DNA of 16,381 bases from Pinguiococcus pyrenoidosus (Eukaryota; Sar; Pinguiophyceae; Pinguiochrysidales; Pinguiochrysidaceae). The stretch is from the NCBI GenBank assembly GCA_019677205.1, contig JAAMXY010001922.1, forward strand, positions 1 through 16,381, written 5' to 3'. Position 1 is the first letter of the stretch. Each line of letters starts with the position of its first letter. Positions 7,958-16,381 of this stretch are shown here, one piece after another. The position numbers were made by a program, and so were the translations under genes. Under the pieces are notes generated by a model that was not told where the DNA came from, did not search any database, and saw only the letters and a program-made list of their open reading frames with translations.

Positions 7958-9705
7958 ATGAACGAGTTCTCCATCCGCGCGGGAGATCTGGTGGACTGCC
8001 TGGACGCAGACCTCATCTGGAGCCTGGGAAAGGTCAAGGAAATCAACAGAGGCCGCGGAGAGGCGCAGGTTGGCTATTACGGCTGGGGAGCGGAATGGGA
8101 TGAGTGGATCTCCTTGTCCGCCTCGAGATTGGCGCCGCCGACCACCTATTCCAGCTCGTCCCTGTGCTTTGTGAAGTTGCCACGGGGCCCCACGTGGCCA
8201 GCCAAGGTACGGAGAGGCGTGAAGCCTGAGCGCGAAGTCAGCAGTCGGCAGAAAACTTTGCGTCCCAGAGGGCTCTTTCCGTGCGCAGGACTTGCGGAGA
8301 CACCAGAAGAGCGACGCGCTTGGAGATTACGAGCAGATTCTTGATTTTTTTTTTGTAGATGTAGACAATTATAGATTTAAAGAGAGAGAGAGAGAGAGAA
8401 AGTAAATGGGGAAAAAAGAAAGAACAGCAAAACCCTCTAATGATACCACTGTCGCACCGCAGGTTTACATCCGAAGGCCTCAACCTGGCTCGGACCATGC
8501 CAAGTCATGTCTGCGGCAGGAGCCGAAGATTCTGGTGGAGCTGTTCTCTCCGCCCAAGAAGTACCCCTCCGAGCCCTTCTGGCACGAGGTGGCCCATGTG
8601 CGCAGCTTTTCCGGCGACTTTGAGTCCGACGCTGCGCGCAGCATGCGAACCGCGGGCCGCAACGCCATGGCCGAGGCTCGCGAATCGAATCTGCCTGCGC
8701 TGCGGCTGCATTTCGAGAAGGGCACCTTGTTGGCGCTCGATAGCTTGCTTGACGCCAATGGACAGCTGCCGCCGCGGGGGTCGCTGGAGGTCTCTCAGGG
8801 GCGGAAAGGCGGGAAGCGGAAGCGTGAGATTGCGGATCCGGAGGGGCAGCCGCGATTCTTCGGCGTCGAGCAGCAAGCCGTGCGCTGCAGCGACTCGAGC
8901 CTGTACGACGCCCTCGCCGTGGATGCTGGTGAAGCTTCTGAAGCGGACCCACCGGCTCTGCGGACGCTCTGGAGAGCCTTCCATCGCGATGGAAGGAAGG
9001 AATACTCCTTCGGCGTGTTCGAAGATCCTGAGCACGCTGCCAGGATCCGTGATGAATGCGTGTGGTACGCGCGCAGCAGGAGCAGCGTCGTCAGAACCCA
9101 ACAAGGAACCTGGACTGACATCTCGCAAATGATCCCAGGCTCATGCAGTGTTCAGCTCGCCTAAACTACCCGGCGGAGTTTGCCTGCCGCCCGACCCCGA
9201 CTCGAGCAGTCAGCGAGGACACTGCTGCCTACTTTTTGGTCGATGGCGGACAGGAGCAGCGCACAAAGAAGGCCAGACGCGACGACGCGAACCTCGTGGT
9301 GCAGAAGCTCTGTGGTCAGATATGGCGACGGGGGAGTGTGCGCATCTATGACCCGTCGCGCGGTAGCAAGGAAGCCAAGGGGAGCAAGGCTGCGGCGGAG
9401 AGGAGAGCAGCACGGCAGAGAGCCCAGCGAATCGTGTCGCTGGGCACTACCGAGACCGCAGCTCCTGATGCTCCGGGGGCAGGTACGCCAGCTTATGCTT
9501 CCTGACTGTGCAGACCCTCGGGAACGACTAACGCGAGCCTCGCGCAGTGTCGGACTTCGCCATAAATAGAGCGCTGGATTACATGGTGAAGACTAGTCTC
9601 CAGCAAGGCGTCTTTCAGAAGGGCTTCCGAGGCACGAGCGCTCGCCAGTGGATCAGCCAGGTGCTGAACACCTCCCAGGAAGGCGTGGGGGAATCCTTAG
9701 ACTAG
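7958..9705 (+). CDS. Chromo-barrel/PWWP-like protein with an AP2-like DNA-binding motif (4 exons)
   Basis: Exons: 7958-8206, 8463-9064, 9139-9482, 9548-9705; 450 aa; introns of 256, 74 and 65 nt. The last two introns have good branch-point-like sites (CTGAC, CTAAC). Residues 7-58 match a Tudor-knot/chromo barrel (GDLVDCL, then VGYYGWGAEWDEWI and RLAP), as in MOF, Esa1 and Eaf3. LCFVKLPRGPTWPAKV at about 69-84 is PWWP-like. GKRKRE near 200 and TKKARR at 326-331 look like nuclear localisation signals. Residues 253-298 resemble an AP2/ERF domain: a YSFGVFEDPEHAARIRDE segment, then ARLNYP. ARLNYP joins only when the 74-nt intron is removed, which supports both the intron and the assignment. The likely role is a nuclear factor that reads methylated histones and binds DNA. 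The first exons are firm. The AP2 call is moderate because the domain's first strands are weak. Confidence 0.72.
8381..8400 (+). repeat. (AG)n microsatellite in intron 1
   Basis: About ten AG units lie within the 256-nt first intron of the chromo-barrel gene, after a T run at 8345-8354. It is the second AG tract inside an intron in this window. Confidence 0.85.
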
Positions 9706-9949
9706 AGCGCCGGAGCAATGGCCGAAAAGAACAGAACGAACGAAAGGTGCCTTGCAAAAGAACACTCCGGAGTCTCGACAACGGGAAAGGGGTCATCTCT
9801 GAGCCTCTCACCAACAGACGACCAGCTTTACGGACGCCAATGGACCCGCTCATTCATCGCCTACGACAAACGACAACCTGTTGCCACGGCTGAGATGCAA
9901 GAGCCCGCCGCTCTTTGTCGCATCCCTTCGCCACGGGGTTTCTTTGCCA
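9706..9949. other. Convergent 3' intergenic spacer
   Basis: This 244-bp gap lies between the stop of the chromo-barrel/AP2-like gene (plus) and the stop of the HNH gene (minus). It should hold both 3' UTRs. No further feature is visible. Confidence 0.5.
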
Positions 9950-10468
9950 TCAGCGGATGTTGCGGGTTGCCAAGTACTTGTGCCAGTGGCCGGGATGGTC
10001 AGGCCTCTGCGGGATCATGGTGGCAACTGGCGGGCCGGGCTTCGTTCTCAGCTTCATCCCCGTCTCCGACAGCAATCGGCTCCCCTTCTTGTTGTTGCAC
10101 TTCTTGCACGCCGTGACGGTGTTGCAGAACGTGGTGCTACCGCCGCGACTTCTCGGGATGACGTGGTCCACGGTCAGCTCCTTGAGGGACGTCTCTCCGC
10201 AGTACTGGCAGCAGAAGTGATCCCGTTGCAGCACCCGCCGCCGACTGTACGTGATGCTGTGCGGCCGCGGGGGCGGGACTTTGACGTAACGCCGCAGGAG
10301 GATCACACTCGGACACGTGAACTCCGCCGTCGGAGAGCGCAGCACGCGATCGTAGGCGGCCAGCAGCTGCGCTTTCTCCTGGTGCACCAACTGTATGGCA
10401 CGTGCGGCACTGACGGTGCTGAGCGCCTCAAAGGTGGTGTTCAGCACCAGACTCCGAAGCTGCGCCAT
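9950..10468 (-). CDS. Bacterial-type HNH endonuclease, intronless
   Basis: The protein has 172 aa, from the ATG at 10468-10466 to TGA at 9952-9950. The N-terminal half, with SLVLNTTFEALSTVSAARAI, YDRVLRS and PSVILLRRYVKVP, is the conserved lead-in of a family of small HNH nucleases common in bacteria including cyanobacteria. The HNH core follows: RRVLQRDHFCCQYCG (C87, C90), LTVDHVIPRSRGG (D101, H102), N116, and CKKCN (C121, C124, N125). The zinc Cys pairs and the catalytic His are all present. The family's usual ending is seen in WHKYL near the C-terminus. It should cut or nick DNA; the target is unknown. Unlike its intron-rich neighbours it has no intron, which fits acquisition from the plastid ancestor or another bacterium. 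No targeting leader is seen. A perfect donor-like GTAAGTGAG sits just upstream of the ATG (10478-10470), so an upstream exon cannot be excluded. Confidence 0.88.
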   Translation of the reverse strand: MAQLRSLVLNTTFEALSTVSAARAIQLVHQEKAQLLAAYDRVLRSPTAEFTCPSVILLRRYVKVPPPRPHSITYSRRRVLQRDHFCCQYCGETSLKELTVDHVIPRSRGGSTTFCNTVTACKKCNNKKGSRLLSETGMKLRTKPGPPVATMIPQRPDHPGHWHKYLATRNIR

Positions 10469-10605
10469 TCTCACTTACTGGGTTTCTGGAGGCGCTTCAA
10501 CCATACAGCGTGCTACGACTGCATGCTTTGGGGCGAGTCTCGCAGCTATCGACCTTGTGGCGGCGTTTTGCTGCTGGGTACAGTGCGCGTCCAAGGTTCG
10601 AAGAC

Positions 10606-10832
10606 CACTTGAGCGCCGCAGAAATCGCACTGGTCAGAGCGACTTGGGACCACTTTCGAGGTTCGAAAGCCGTCCACAGGTGCCTCGGGCTATCGACTTA
10701 CGAGACAAGCGTTGGTACGGAGCGTTGAGCGCTGCGTAGAAGTGCTCAGACACCACAACCAAGAGGAGATCTGGAAAGCAATTCAAGTCGCTGCGAAGTG
10801 GGCGCTGATCTGAAAGTGCCGCAACGCTCCAG
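10606..10832 (+). other. Possible orphan exon or gene remnant (weak)
   Basis: Two plus-strand frames here look more protein-like than their surroundings. One begins LSAAEIALVRATWDHFRG. The second, one frame over and ending at TGA near 10830, reads ALVRSVERCVEVLRHHNQ and then EEIWKAIQVAAKWALI. Both predict amphipathic helices. No intron of sensible size joins them, and no ATG or clear splice site frames them. The first stretch faintly recalls the start of a globin A helix, but no heme-binding His region follows. It may be a frameshifted remnant or chance. Confidence 0.15.
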
Positions 10833-11000
10833 AGAGTAGTTGTACGGATCTCTGGGCTGAGTCGACGCAAACTCTGGAGAGTCCAAAGTGGCCAAAAAAC
10901 CGCTGCGGCGGAGCACTGCGGCGTCCAAAACCGCGCGCGAAGGTGAACGTTGGACGCGCCAAAAGGATTCAACCAACAATCAATCTTCTCCGCGGGTTTC

Positions 11001-11260
11001 AAAGTCTATTTTTGTTTTTAGAGTTAGAAAACACTTCTACTCTTATTTCAATATTTATACAATAATGTAGCCATACTTAGATATAGGAAAGGTTTCCAAT
11101 TTATTAATCTTTTATACTTTTATATTCACAGCATCCAATCCCACTATTGTATCCAATGAAATTATATATACCGTCATGTTTATATGATAGCTGATATGAT
11201 AATCGGAATTTTCAATTTATGCTTATAATTTTAATTTTTCAGAATTGCTTAGAGGTTTTC
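11001..11260. other. AT-rich island
   Basis: About 260 bp is mostly A and T, for example TATTTCAATATTTATACAATAATG, between GC-rich flanks. No gene can be read in either strand. It could be a replication or matrix-attachment element, a promoter, or a fragment of organellar DNA. Nothing in the sequence decides between them. Confidence 0.65.
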
Positions 11261-11292
11261 GATAGCGTCGAGCTCGTCGAACCGAAAATGAT

Positions 11293-11334
11293 CCCTAACC
11301 CCCAACCCCAAACCCCAACCCCAACCCTGAACCC
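11293..11334 (-). repeat. Short telomere-like C-rich/G-rich array
   Basis: The plus strand reads CCCTAACCCCCAACCCC, then AAACCCCAACCCCAACCC. On the minus strand this is a degenerate GGGTT/GGGGTT(T) array of about seven units. It resembles telomeric DNA of the TTAGGG/TTTGGG class but is imperfect. Its G-runs could form a quadruplex. It lies at the right edge of the AT-rich island. Confidence 0.6.
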
Positions 11335-12480
11335 GAAAACAGACTTGGGAGCTGCAAGTATGGCGGGTGATAGCAGACGTTCGATGCGTGGCCAATGGTG
11401 ATGAGGCTGCATGTGGATCGAAGCAGCAGAATTCTCCAAGACGTCAGAAAGAAGGGCCGTTGATCCAATCAAGGGGCTTGATTTGCTTATGATCATCAAG
11501 GATGACAGCTTGAACCAGCACCCCGCCAGTTTAAATCACATAGTTTGATCTCCCGCTTGACTCTCACCAATCGCGATAGGCCGCCCGCAATGCAAGTTTC
11601 GGCCGTTAGCGGAGTGGTGCAGCCTATGACCTCGCAACAGTTTTCCCCCCATTTTTTCTCAGCTGTGGCGCCCGTAACTTCGCGCATACTTACGCGACAT
11701 CGCAACCACATAAGGATCTGACGATGTCGGCCACGCTGATTCGCAAGCATGGATTCCACCCACTAGATCAAGCTTACTCACCCGATATACGCGGCGAGTT
11801 GCGCCAGCAAACCAGAGCATCTTCGAACCTTCTCGCCATCAGCTCCAGCGACGCGCGCGCCGCAACGTTGAGACCATCTTTCGCCCCTCCGATGCTCCCA
11901 CGCACTTCTTCAATGGAGTGACACGGAGTGCGGCCGAGTTGCGCGCGCTGAGACGCTCTGCGGCATCTGAACTTTCCGCGCAAAGTTCCGACAAGGCCGA
12001 GCGAACCACAAACTGCGCCACAAAGGCGCCTGAGAGACTCTGGTTCCGGGCCCAAAAGTGAGTGCTCGACTCTCTCGTGGATAAAAGGCATCGAACGGTG
12101 CAAGAGAATGCGCCAGAGAGAAACAAGTTGACGCGCAAGTCCGACTTGTGGTTTTCGTTTCTGCAATGCCGCGCCATGTCCACGTGGGCTGTCCTGGATG
12201 CGCCCAGGAAATTCGTGGCAAAGTCTCTCGAAACGAACGCTGATATTCCTCAGTAAATGTTGGGCGGCGCAGTGCTGAGCGTGAGAGCGCCAAGAAATGC
12301 GGTTTCGGCGCAGAAAGTCGCGGTGACGAAGCGCTTGAAATGCGCTGCGAAGCCGGTCTACAGCGCACTTTGGCAGATGGTCGCGCGAGCCTCCGAAAGC
12401 TTTCTGTGAGTGGACTCATCTGCTGTTGTTGCTGCTGCCTCCACAGCTTCCTTCGTGGCGGCATCTGAAAGGAGAGCAAG

Positions 12481-15400
12481 ATGAGCTCGTTCTCCAAGGG
12501 CCGTATACGCGTGTGGATGGAGCATGAAGAGCGAGACCCGACCTACTGCTCCGTGCGCGTCACCGCAGACATGACGTTCGGCCACTTGAGAGCGAAGGTA
12601 GATACCCTAGGCAACTCCTTGCCCCCCTTTCTCAGAACCAGAGCGTCTAAGCCGCAGACGCAATCAGGTTTTGCAAATCCTAGGAGTCACGAGTATCGAC
12701 GGGGTCTTCTTCACCATCGCCATTCGCTACGACGACAACGGCGAAGGCTCCAACGAAGCGATGGAGTATGTGCCATTCGACAATGTAAGCGAGCTGATCT
12801 TGGATGTCGTTGGCCCACTGCAGTTCCAGCGCTGCAGAACCTCCGCTGATGATCGCTCGCAGGAGACGCTCCGCAAGGTGATGGACATCGACGGCAACAT
12901 GCTGCTTCGTGGTGGCTACATCTTTCTCAAGGTGGGTGGCACAAGTGTCTCAGAATTAGGAACAGCGCTTCTACTTCTTCTTCTTCTTCTTCTTCTTCTT
13001 TTTCTTCTTCATCTTCTTCTTCAAAGCGATAAGCGATAAGCGATAAGCGATAAGCAATAAGCGATAAGCGATAAGCGATAAGCGATAAGCGATTGAAATT
13101 CAAAACATCTCCAGGACATTCGACATAGCTCGAACTTCGATGACGTGTCCGAGCCCTCTGCGTCAATGGCGTCCACGTCTTTCCCACGACTAAGCGTGCT
13201 GGGAAAGCCGGGGGAGCTGTTGACGCTGCCCGATTTCATGGCGGCTGCGTCCACCAGCGACGACAGCCCTTTTTACGAGGAGCTGAACCCTCCGTACCCT
13301 TTCCATTTTGGCGAGATCCGCACGCCGGAGCAGCAGAACTCCACGATGGAGGCCAACTTGATCGACGAGATGCAGGCGAATGCTCTGCACTCCGGGATCC
13401 TTCTGAGAGACTTTCTGGGGAGAGACGAGTGGAAAGAGCGATACTTCATGCTGAGCCACGACAAGCTGTGGTACTGTAAGAAGGAAGGGAACGAGCGCAA
13501 CCTGACCTTCCTGGAGCTCCTTCCGGACGTGAGCTGCAAGATCGCATCGACGCAGACGTCGACGTTCACCTTGGAGACCCGAGAGGGGCGCATCCTTCTG
13601 CGGGCGAGCAGCACGCCGGAGATGCAGCTCTGGATGAACAAGATTGACCAGCGCATCATGGCACCGGCCTTCGCCCACGCCGAGGAGCTCATCATCGGCG
13701 CGGAGCGCACCCTTGCGGAGCATGCGAGTATGCTCGCCGAGCAGGACTTGAGGTTCATGAGAAGGGGTTGCATGATCAGCGGGTGTCTGCAGAACCCGGT
13801 GCTCCGAGATCCGTTCCTTGAGCACCTGGAGGGATCGGAGACGATCAACCACCTGCTGTTCTGGGTCCACGCGGAGAGCTACTTCCAGCAGGCCACGCTT
13901 CCGAGGGATAAGGAGGCGCCCGCGCCGGTTTCTCTGGATCGTGATGCACCGCCCTTCGGGGACGAGATTCTGCCTTTCAAGCAGCGGCAGATCCGGGCGC
14001 GCTTCATCTTCGAGAACTTCCTTGCGGAGGAGGCGCCGTACCTCATCGAGGCGGACGACGACATGTACGCCGACATCCAGGAGATCGCCGGCAAGATCTC
14101 CAAGCCGCAGCCACACCTCTTCAAGGCGCTGCAGGACAAGGTGATCTGCTTCATCACGAGGAACCAGTATCCGAGCTTCGTGCAGTCGCCGGTCTTCCGG
14201 AAGATCCTCTGCGCGGCGCCGCACGCGTACAATCAGGCGCTGAAGGCGAGCTCCATCTTCGCAGCCCATCGGGCGTCGAGGCTTATCACCGCGCCGAAGT
14301 CGCCGCTGCGCTCCCCGCTTTCGAGTCGCGGGGTGAGCAGCCCCAGGCCCATGCCTCGGAACTCGAGCTTCAAGAGCATCTCGGCCCTTCGCCGAAGGCG
14401 CCGAAGAGGGCTCCCGACCAGCAGAAGCTTCGAGGCCGACACATTCATTCGCCGGGGCACCCGGGATGGACGCAGCGTCAGTCCGAGTCCGCTCTCGCCC
14501 GAGGATCCCAGCACGAAGAGACGCACGTCGACGCCGAACTCGCGGCTGAGCCGCTTCGTGTCCCTGGGCTCCATGGTGAGCCGGATGCGCCTGAGGAGCT
14601 CGCAGGCCATCGAGAAGGAGTGGGCGGAGCACCAGAGCCAGTCAAAGGAGAGCCAGACCGAGTCGTCGGTGGAGATCGACCTGGCAGAGTACGACTCGCC
14701 GGCGGAGTACTACAAGGGCGACCCGGCCTGGCCGCCGCACCAGTGGTGGTCCAGCCCCCTGACCACCAACTCGCTTCAAGAAGCGATGGAGACCTTGCCG
14801 GAGCTCGCCGCGGTCACCATGGAATGCTTGGGCGTCAGCGAGTCGCACAACCAGAGGGACCGAAACCCGCCGAGGATCCGGCGTCTGTCTCCGCAGGAGA
14901 CGAAGGTGGAGAAGCCCACCGTCATGGCGGTCTACAACCGTCTGGAGAGCTTAAAGAAAGGCTTGGTGGCGCGGCCACCGGTGTTCCAGCGCCAGTGGAC
15001 CGGCGTCATGGGCTGGGTGCGGGTCAACGCGGCGCCGAATGCCATCTTCAGTCAGTGGGGCCTCGGCACCGCCAGTGCAAGGTCGTCCAACAAGTCCATT
15101 GGGAAGAACGCGAGCTTTCAGTCGCTCGGGAAGGCCGGCGGCAGTATCCGCTCGTCCAACCGCTCCGTGAACACGTCGCCTTCCGTGTTGCACGGATCGC
15201 CGCTGTCGCTCCGCAGATCCGCGAGGAACCCGTCGGCAGGGGACGACGGCTCGGTGAACAGCGCGCACGGCAACTCGGAAAGCTGGATGAAGCGGTATGT
15301 TGCTCTGCAGTCGGACTGGCACGTGAACGCGAGGCCGATGGCGAAGCTGTACTTCTTCAAGAAGCAGACGCCGAACCTGGCGCACCACCGCGCGAACACG

Positions 15401-15972
15401 TTCTCCTGCACGGAGCTGATCCACCTCTCGGCGTCCAGCAAGATTGAGCCCGAGCCCGAGCTGCTCCAGTGCATCACGTTGACGGACACGGAGGGCTTCA
15501 AGGCGACGATCAAGATCGAATCGGCCGACGAGTGCGAACCGTTCAAGCAAGTGAACCGCTGGATCCGCCTGATGCGGCACTTCGTCATGCCCAGCTGCGA
15601 GGTGGTGTACATCGTGATGGAGGGCTTCCTCATGAAGCGAGGCAAGATCAACACGGGCCACAAGCGGCGCTGGTTCCGCCTGGACAGTCGCAAGATGTTC
15701 CGCTACTACCACGACTCCAATGGCATCGTCAAGGGCGAGTTGGAGATCACCGACGAGACGGAGATTGACGCGGAGTTCGACTCGCCCACCTTCACGGTGA
15801 AGGCTGGCGAGCGCTGCTTCACGTTGACGGCTCCTGGCAAGGCGAGAGAGGTATGGTTTGCTGGGGCTTGGATGGCTTGCGAATTGCTGACGCTGCCGTT
15901 GCTTACGCTGCTGTCGTCCACTAGGTCACGACGTGGGTACAAGCGCTGGAGGCCGTGAGAAGGCTGCCGTAG
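12481..15972 (+). CDS. RGS-domain protein with three PH domains (PH-RGS-PH-PH), 4 exons
   Basis: Exons: 12481-12597, 12668-12931, 13115-15850, 15925-15972; 1054 aa; every junction is phase 0. Residues 1-127 (GRIRVWMEHE, then MTFGHLRAKVLQILGV) look like a ubiquitin-like or RA-like fold. PH1 is at about 219-309 (SGILLRDF, WKERYFMLSHDKLWY, closing-helix W300). RGS is at about 350-493 (NPVLRDPFLEHLEGSE, HLLFWVHAESY, PSFVQSPVFRKIL). A Ser/Arg-rich linker runs to about 750. PH2, about 756-952, is split by a Ser-rich insert of some 70 residues between GWVRVNA and SWMKRYVAL. PH3, 962-1054, has EGFLMKRGKINTGHKRRWFRL and its closing helix TTWVQALEAV, which appears only after removing the 74-nt last intron 15851-15924. 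RGS domains speed GTP hydrolysis by G-alpha subunits and PH domains bind phosphoinositides. This is therefore probably a membrane-recruited brake on G-protein signalling. The individual domains are firm; the overall architecture I cannot match to a named family. Confidence 0.85.
12974..13092 (+). repeat. (TTC)n tract followed by (GATAAGC)n array in intron 2
   Basis: Inside the 183-nt second intron of the RGS gene, an imperfect TTC run (12974-13022) is followed by about nine copies of the 7-mer GATAAGC (13026-13092), one of them altered to CAATAAGC. The acceptor ATCTCCAG lies at 13107-13114. The TTC run is a very strong pyrimidine tract but sits about 90 nt before the acceptor used. Each 7-mer contributes an AAG. 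Confidence 0.9.
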
Positions 15973-16381
15973 TCAATCCGCGGGGAGTGCAGAGAAATTC
16001 AGCGGGAGGAGCAGTCGAGGGAGCGGCGGCAGCAGCGGCTGCCCGAAGCCCAAGGGCGCTCTAGGATGGCGAGTGTTAGAAGCGTCGACAAGACTCCTCC
16101 CGGCGGGGGCTTGATGAGAAAGTGCGTTTGCTTGCCACGACAGAGTTTGAGACACACCATCAGGACAATCATGTATGTCTGATATAACATGTATGTTTTG
16201 TACTATATATATATATACGGCAGCCGTGTATCCGGTACGCCAGTCTCATTCTCACTCCGGCATCATCTCTTCGGATCTCTCAGCCTCGGTAGACTTGTGG
16301 GTTTTTTTTTTTTCAAGAGAAGCGTTGCTCATTGATATCAAAGCCCCAAGGAGACTACAACCTATTGCTAGCTACGAGCCT
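15973..16381. other. 3' flank of the RGS gene
   Basis: No gene is visible in these 409 bp. They hold the 3' UTR of the RGS gene, a TATA-type run (ACTATATATATATATAC, about 16202-16218) and a T run near 16300-16313. The TA run could be a TATA element for a gene to the right or part of a poly(A) region. No AATAAA is seen. Confidence 0.45.

Larger units (their letters stand above)
10469..12480. other. Gene-poor divergent intergenic region
   Basis: About 2 kb lies between the start of the HNH gene (minus) and the start of the RGS gene (plus). I recognise no protein. Coding-like but unassignable frames are noted at 10606-10832 (plus) and about 11715-12061 (plus, open but without ATG). GC-rich DNA at 11770-12480 is open in several frames on both strands, so open length is weak evidence here. 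The middle holds an AT-rich island and a telomere-like C-rich stretch, listed separately. The last few hundred bases must include the RGS gene promoter and leader. Confidence 0.55.

Noticed and set aside
9065-9164. Chromo-barrel gene ending at TAA 9162-9164
   Set aside because: Splicing 9065-9138 joins the AP2-like ARLNYP end and opens two further coding exons, so this stop lies out of frame in the mature transcript.
10590-10670. Two GGTTCGAA sequences like a tRNA B box
   Set aside because: Flanking bases do not pair as a T stem and no acceptor, D or anticodon arms fit.
11715-12061. Plus-strand frame open for about 115 codons without ATG
   Set aside because: It has no start, no clear splice borders and no recognisable motif; several frames on both strands are equally open here.
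11910-12497. Minus-strand 195-codon frame overlapping the RGS start
   Set aside because: It is Arg/Ser/Pro-rich with a Gln run from a CTG/TTG repeat, shows no domain, and overlaps other equally long frames in GC-rich DNA.
13026-13092. CRISPR-like array
   Set aside because: The 7-mer GATAAGC repeats are directly tandem without spacers and lie in a eukaryotic intron; this is a microsatellite.
13190-14632. Minus-strand open frame of 480 codons
   Set aside because: It is antisense to the RGS gene, Arg/Leu-rich, and has no recognisable domain; the plus strand encodes clear PH and RGS domains.
15851-15958. RGS gene ending at 15958 by direct read-through
   Set aside because: The PH3 closing helix TTWVQALEAV is restored only by splicing 15851-15924, so the stop at 15970-15972 is preferred. 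Read-through is kept only as a possible retained-intron form.

Overview
This is nuclear DNA from a eukaryotic protist. Every multi-exon gene I could rebuild uses GT-AG introns, mostly 43 to 90 nt. The protein families (IQ-motif, RGS plus PH, chromo-barrel plus AP2) are eukaryotic. A secreted protein of PSxxPS/PTxEP repeats, a methyltransferase with a signal-peptide-plus-Phe leader of the secondary-plastid kind, and a bacterial-type HNH nuclease suggest an alga with a secondary red plastid, such as a cryptophyte or heterokont. The sequence alone does not fix the species. Genes lie in GC-rich DNA broken by a few very AT-rich islands.

Layout: (1) 1-1440 minus, the 5' part of a secreted Pro/Ser/Thr repeat protein that runs off the left edge. 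(2) 1441-3590, a gap of about 2.1 kb with a weak two-exon candidate and an AT-rich TATA-bearing segment at its right end. (3) 3591-4787 plus, a two-exon SAM-dependent methyltransferase whose intron carries a G-rich minisatellite, an N and a long GA run. (4) 5000-7491 minus, a ten-exon IQ-motif protein of about 637 aa. (5) 7958-9705 plus, a four-exon chromo-barrel/PWWP-like/AP2-like nuclear protein of 450 aa. (6) 9950-10468 minus, an intronless HNH endonuclease of 172 aa. (7) 10469-12480, a gap of about 2 kb with unassigned coding-like frames, an AT-rich island and a short telomere-like stretch. (8) 12481-15972 plus, a four-exon RGS protein of 1054 aa with three PH domains. (9) 15973-16381, 3' flank.

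The six genes alternate strictly in strand, giving head-to-head and tail-to-tail pairs. I see no operon-like or functional cluster. Single open frames mislead in several places: the repeat gene has no stop in the window, the IQ gene is spread over ten exons, and the AP2-like motif and the last PH helix appear only after introns are removed. I found no rRNA, tRNA, CRISPR array or recognisable transposon. I see no clear new multi-gene system. The most unusual items are the chromo-barrel/AP2-like fusion, the PH-RGS-PH-PH protein with a split PH domain, the bacterial-type HNH gene and the unassigned exon-like fragments.
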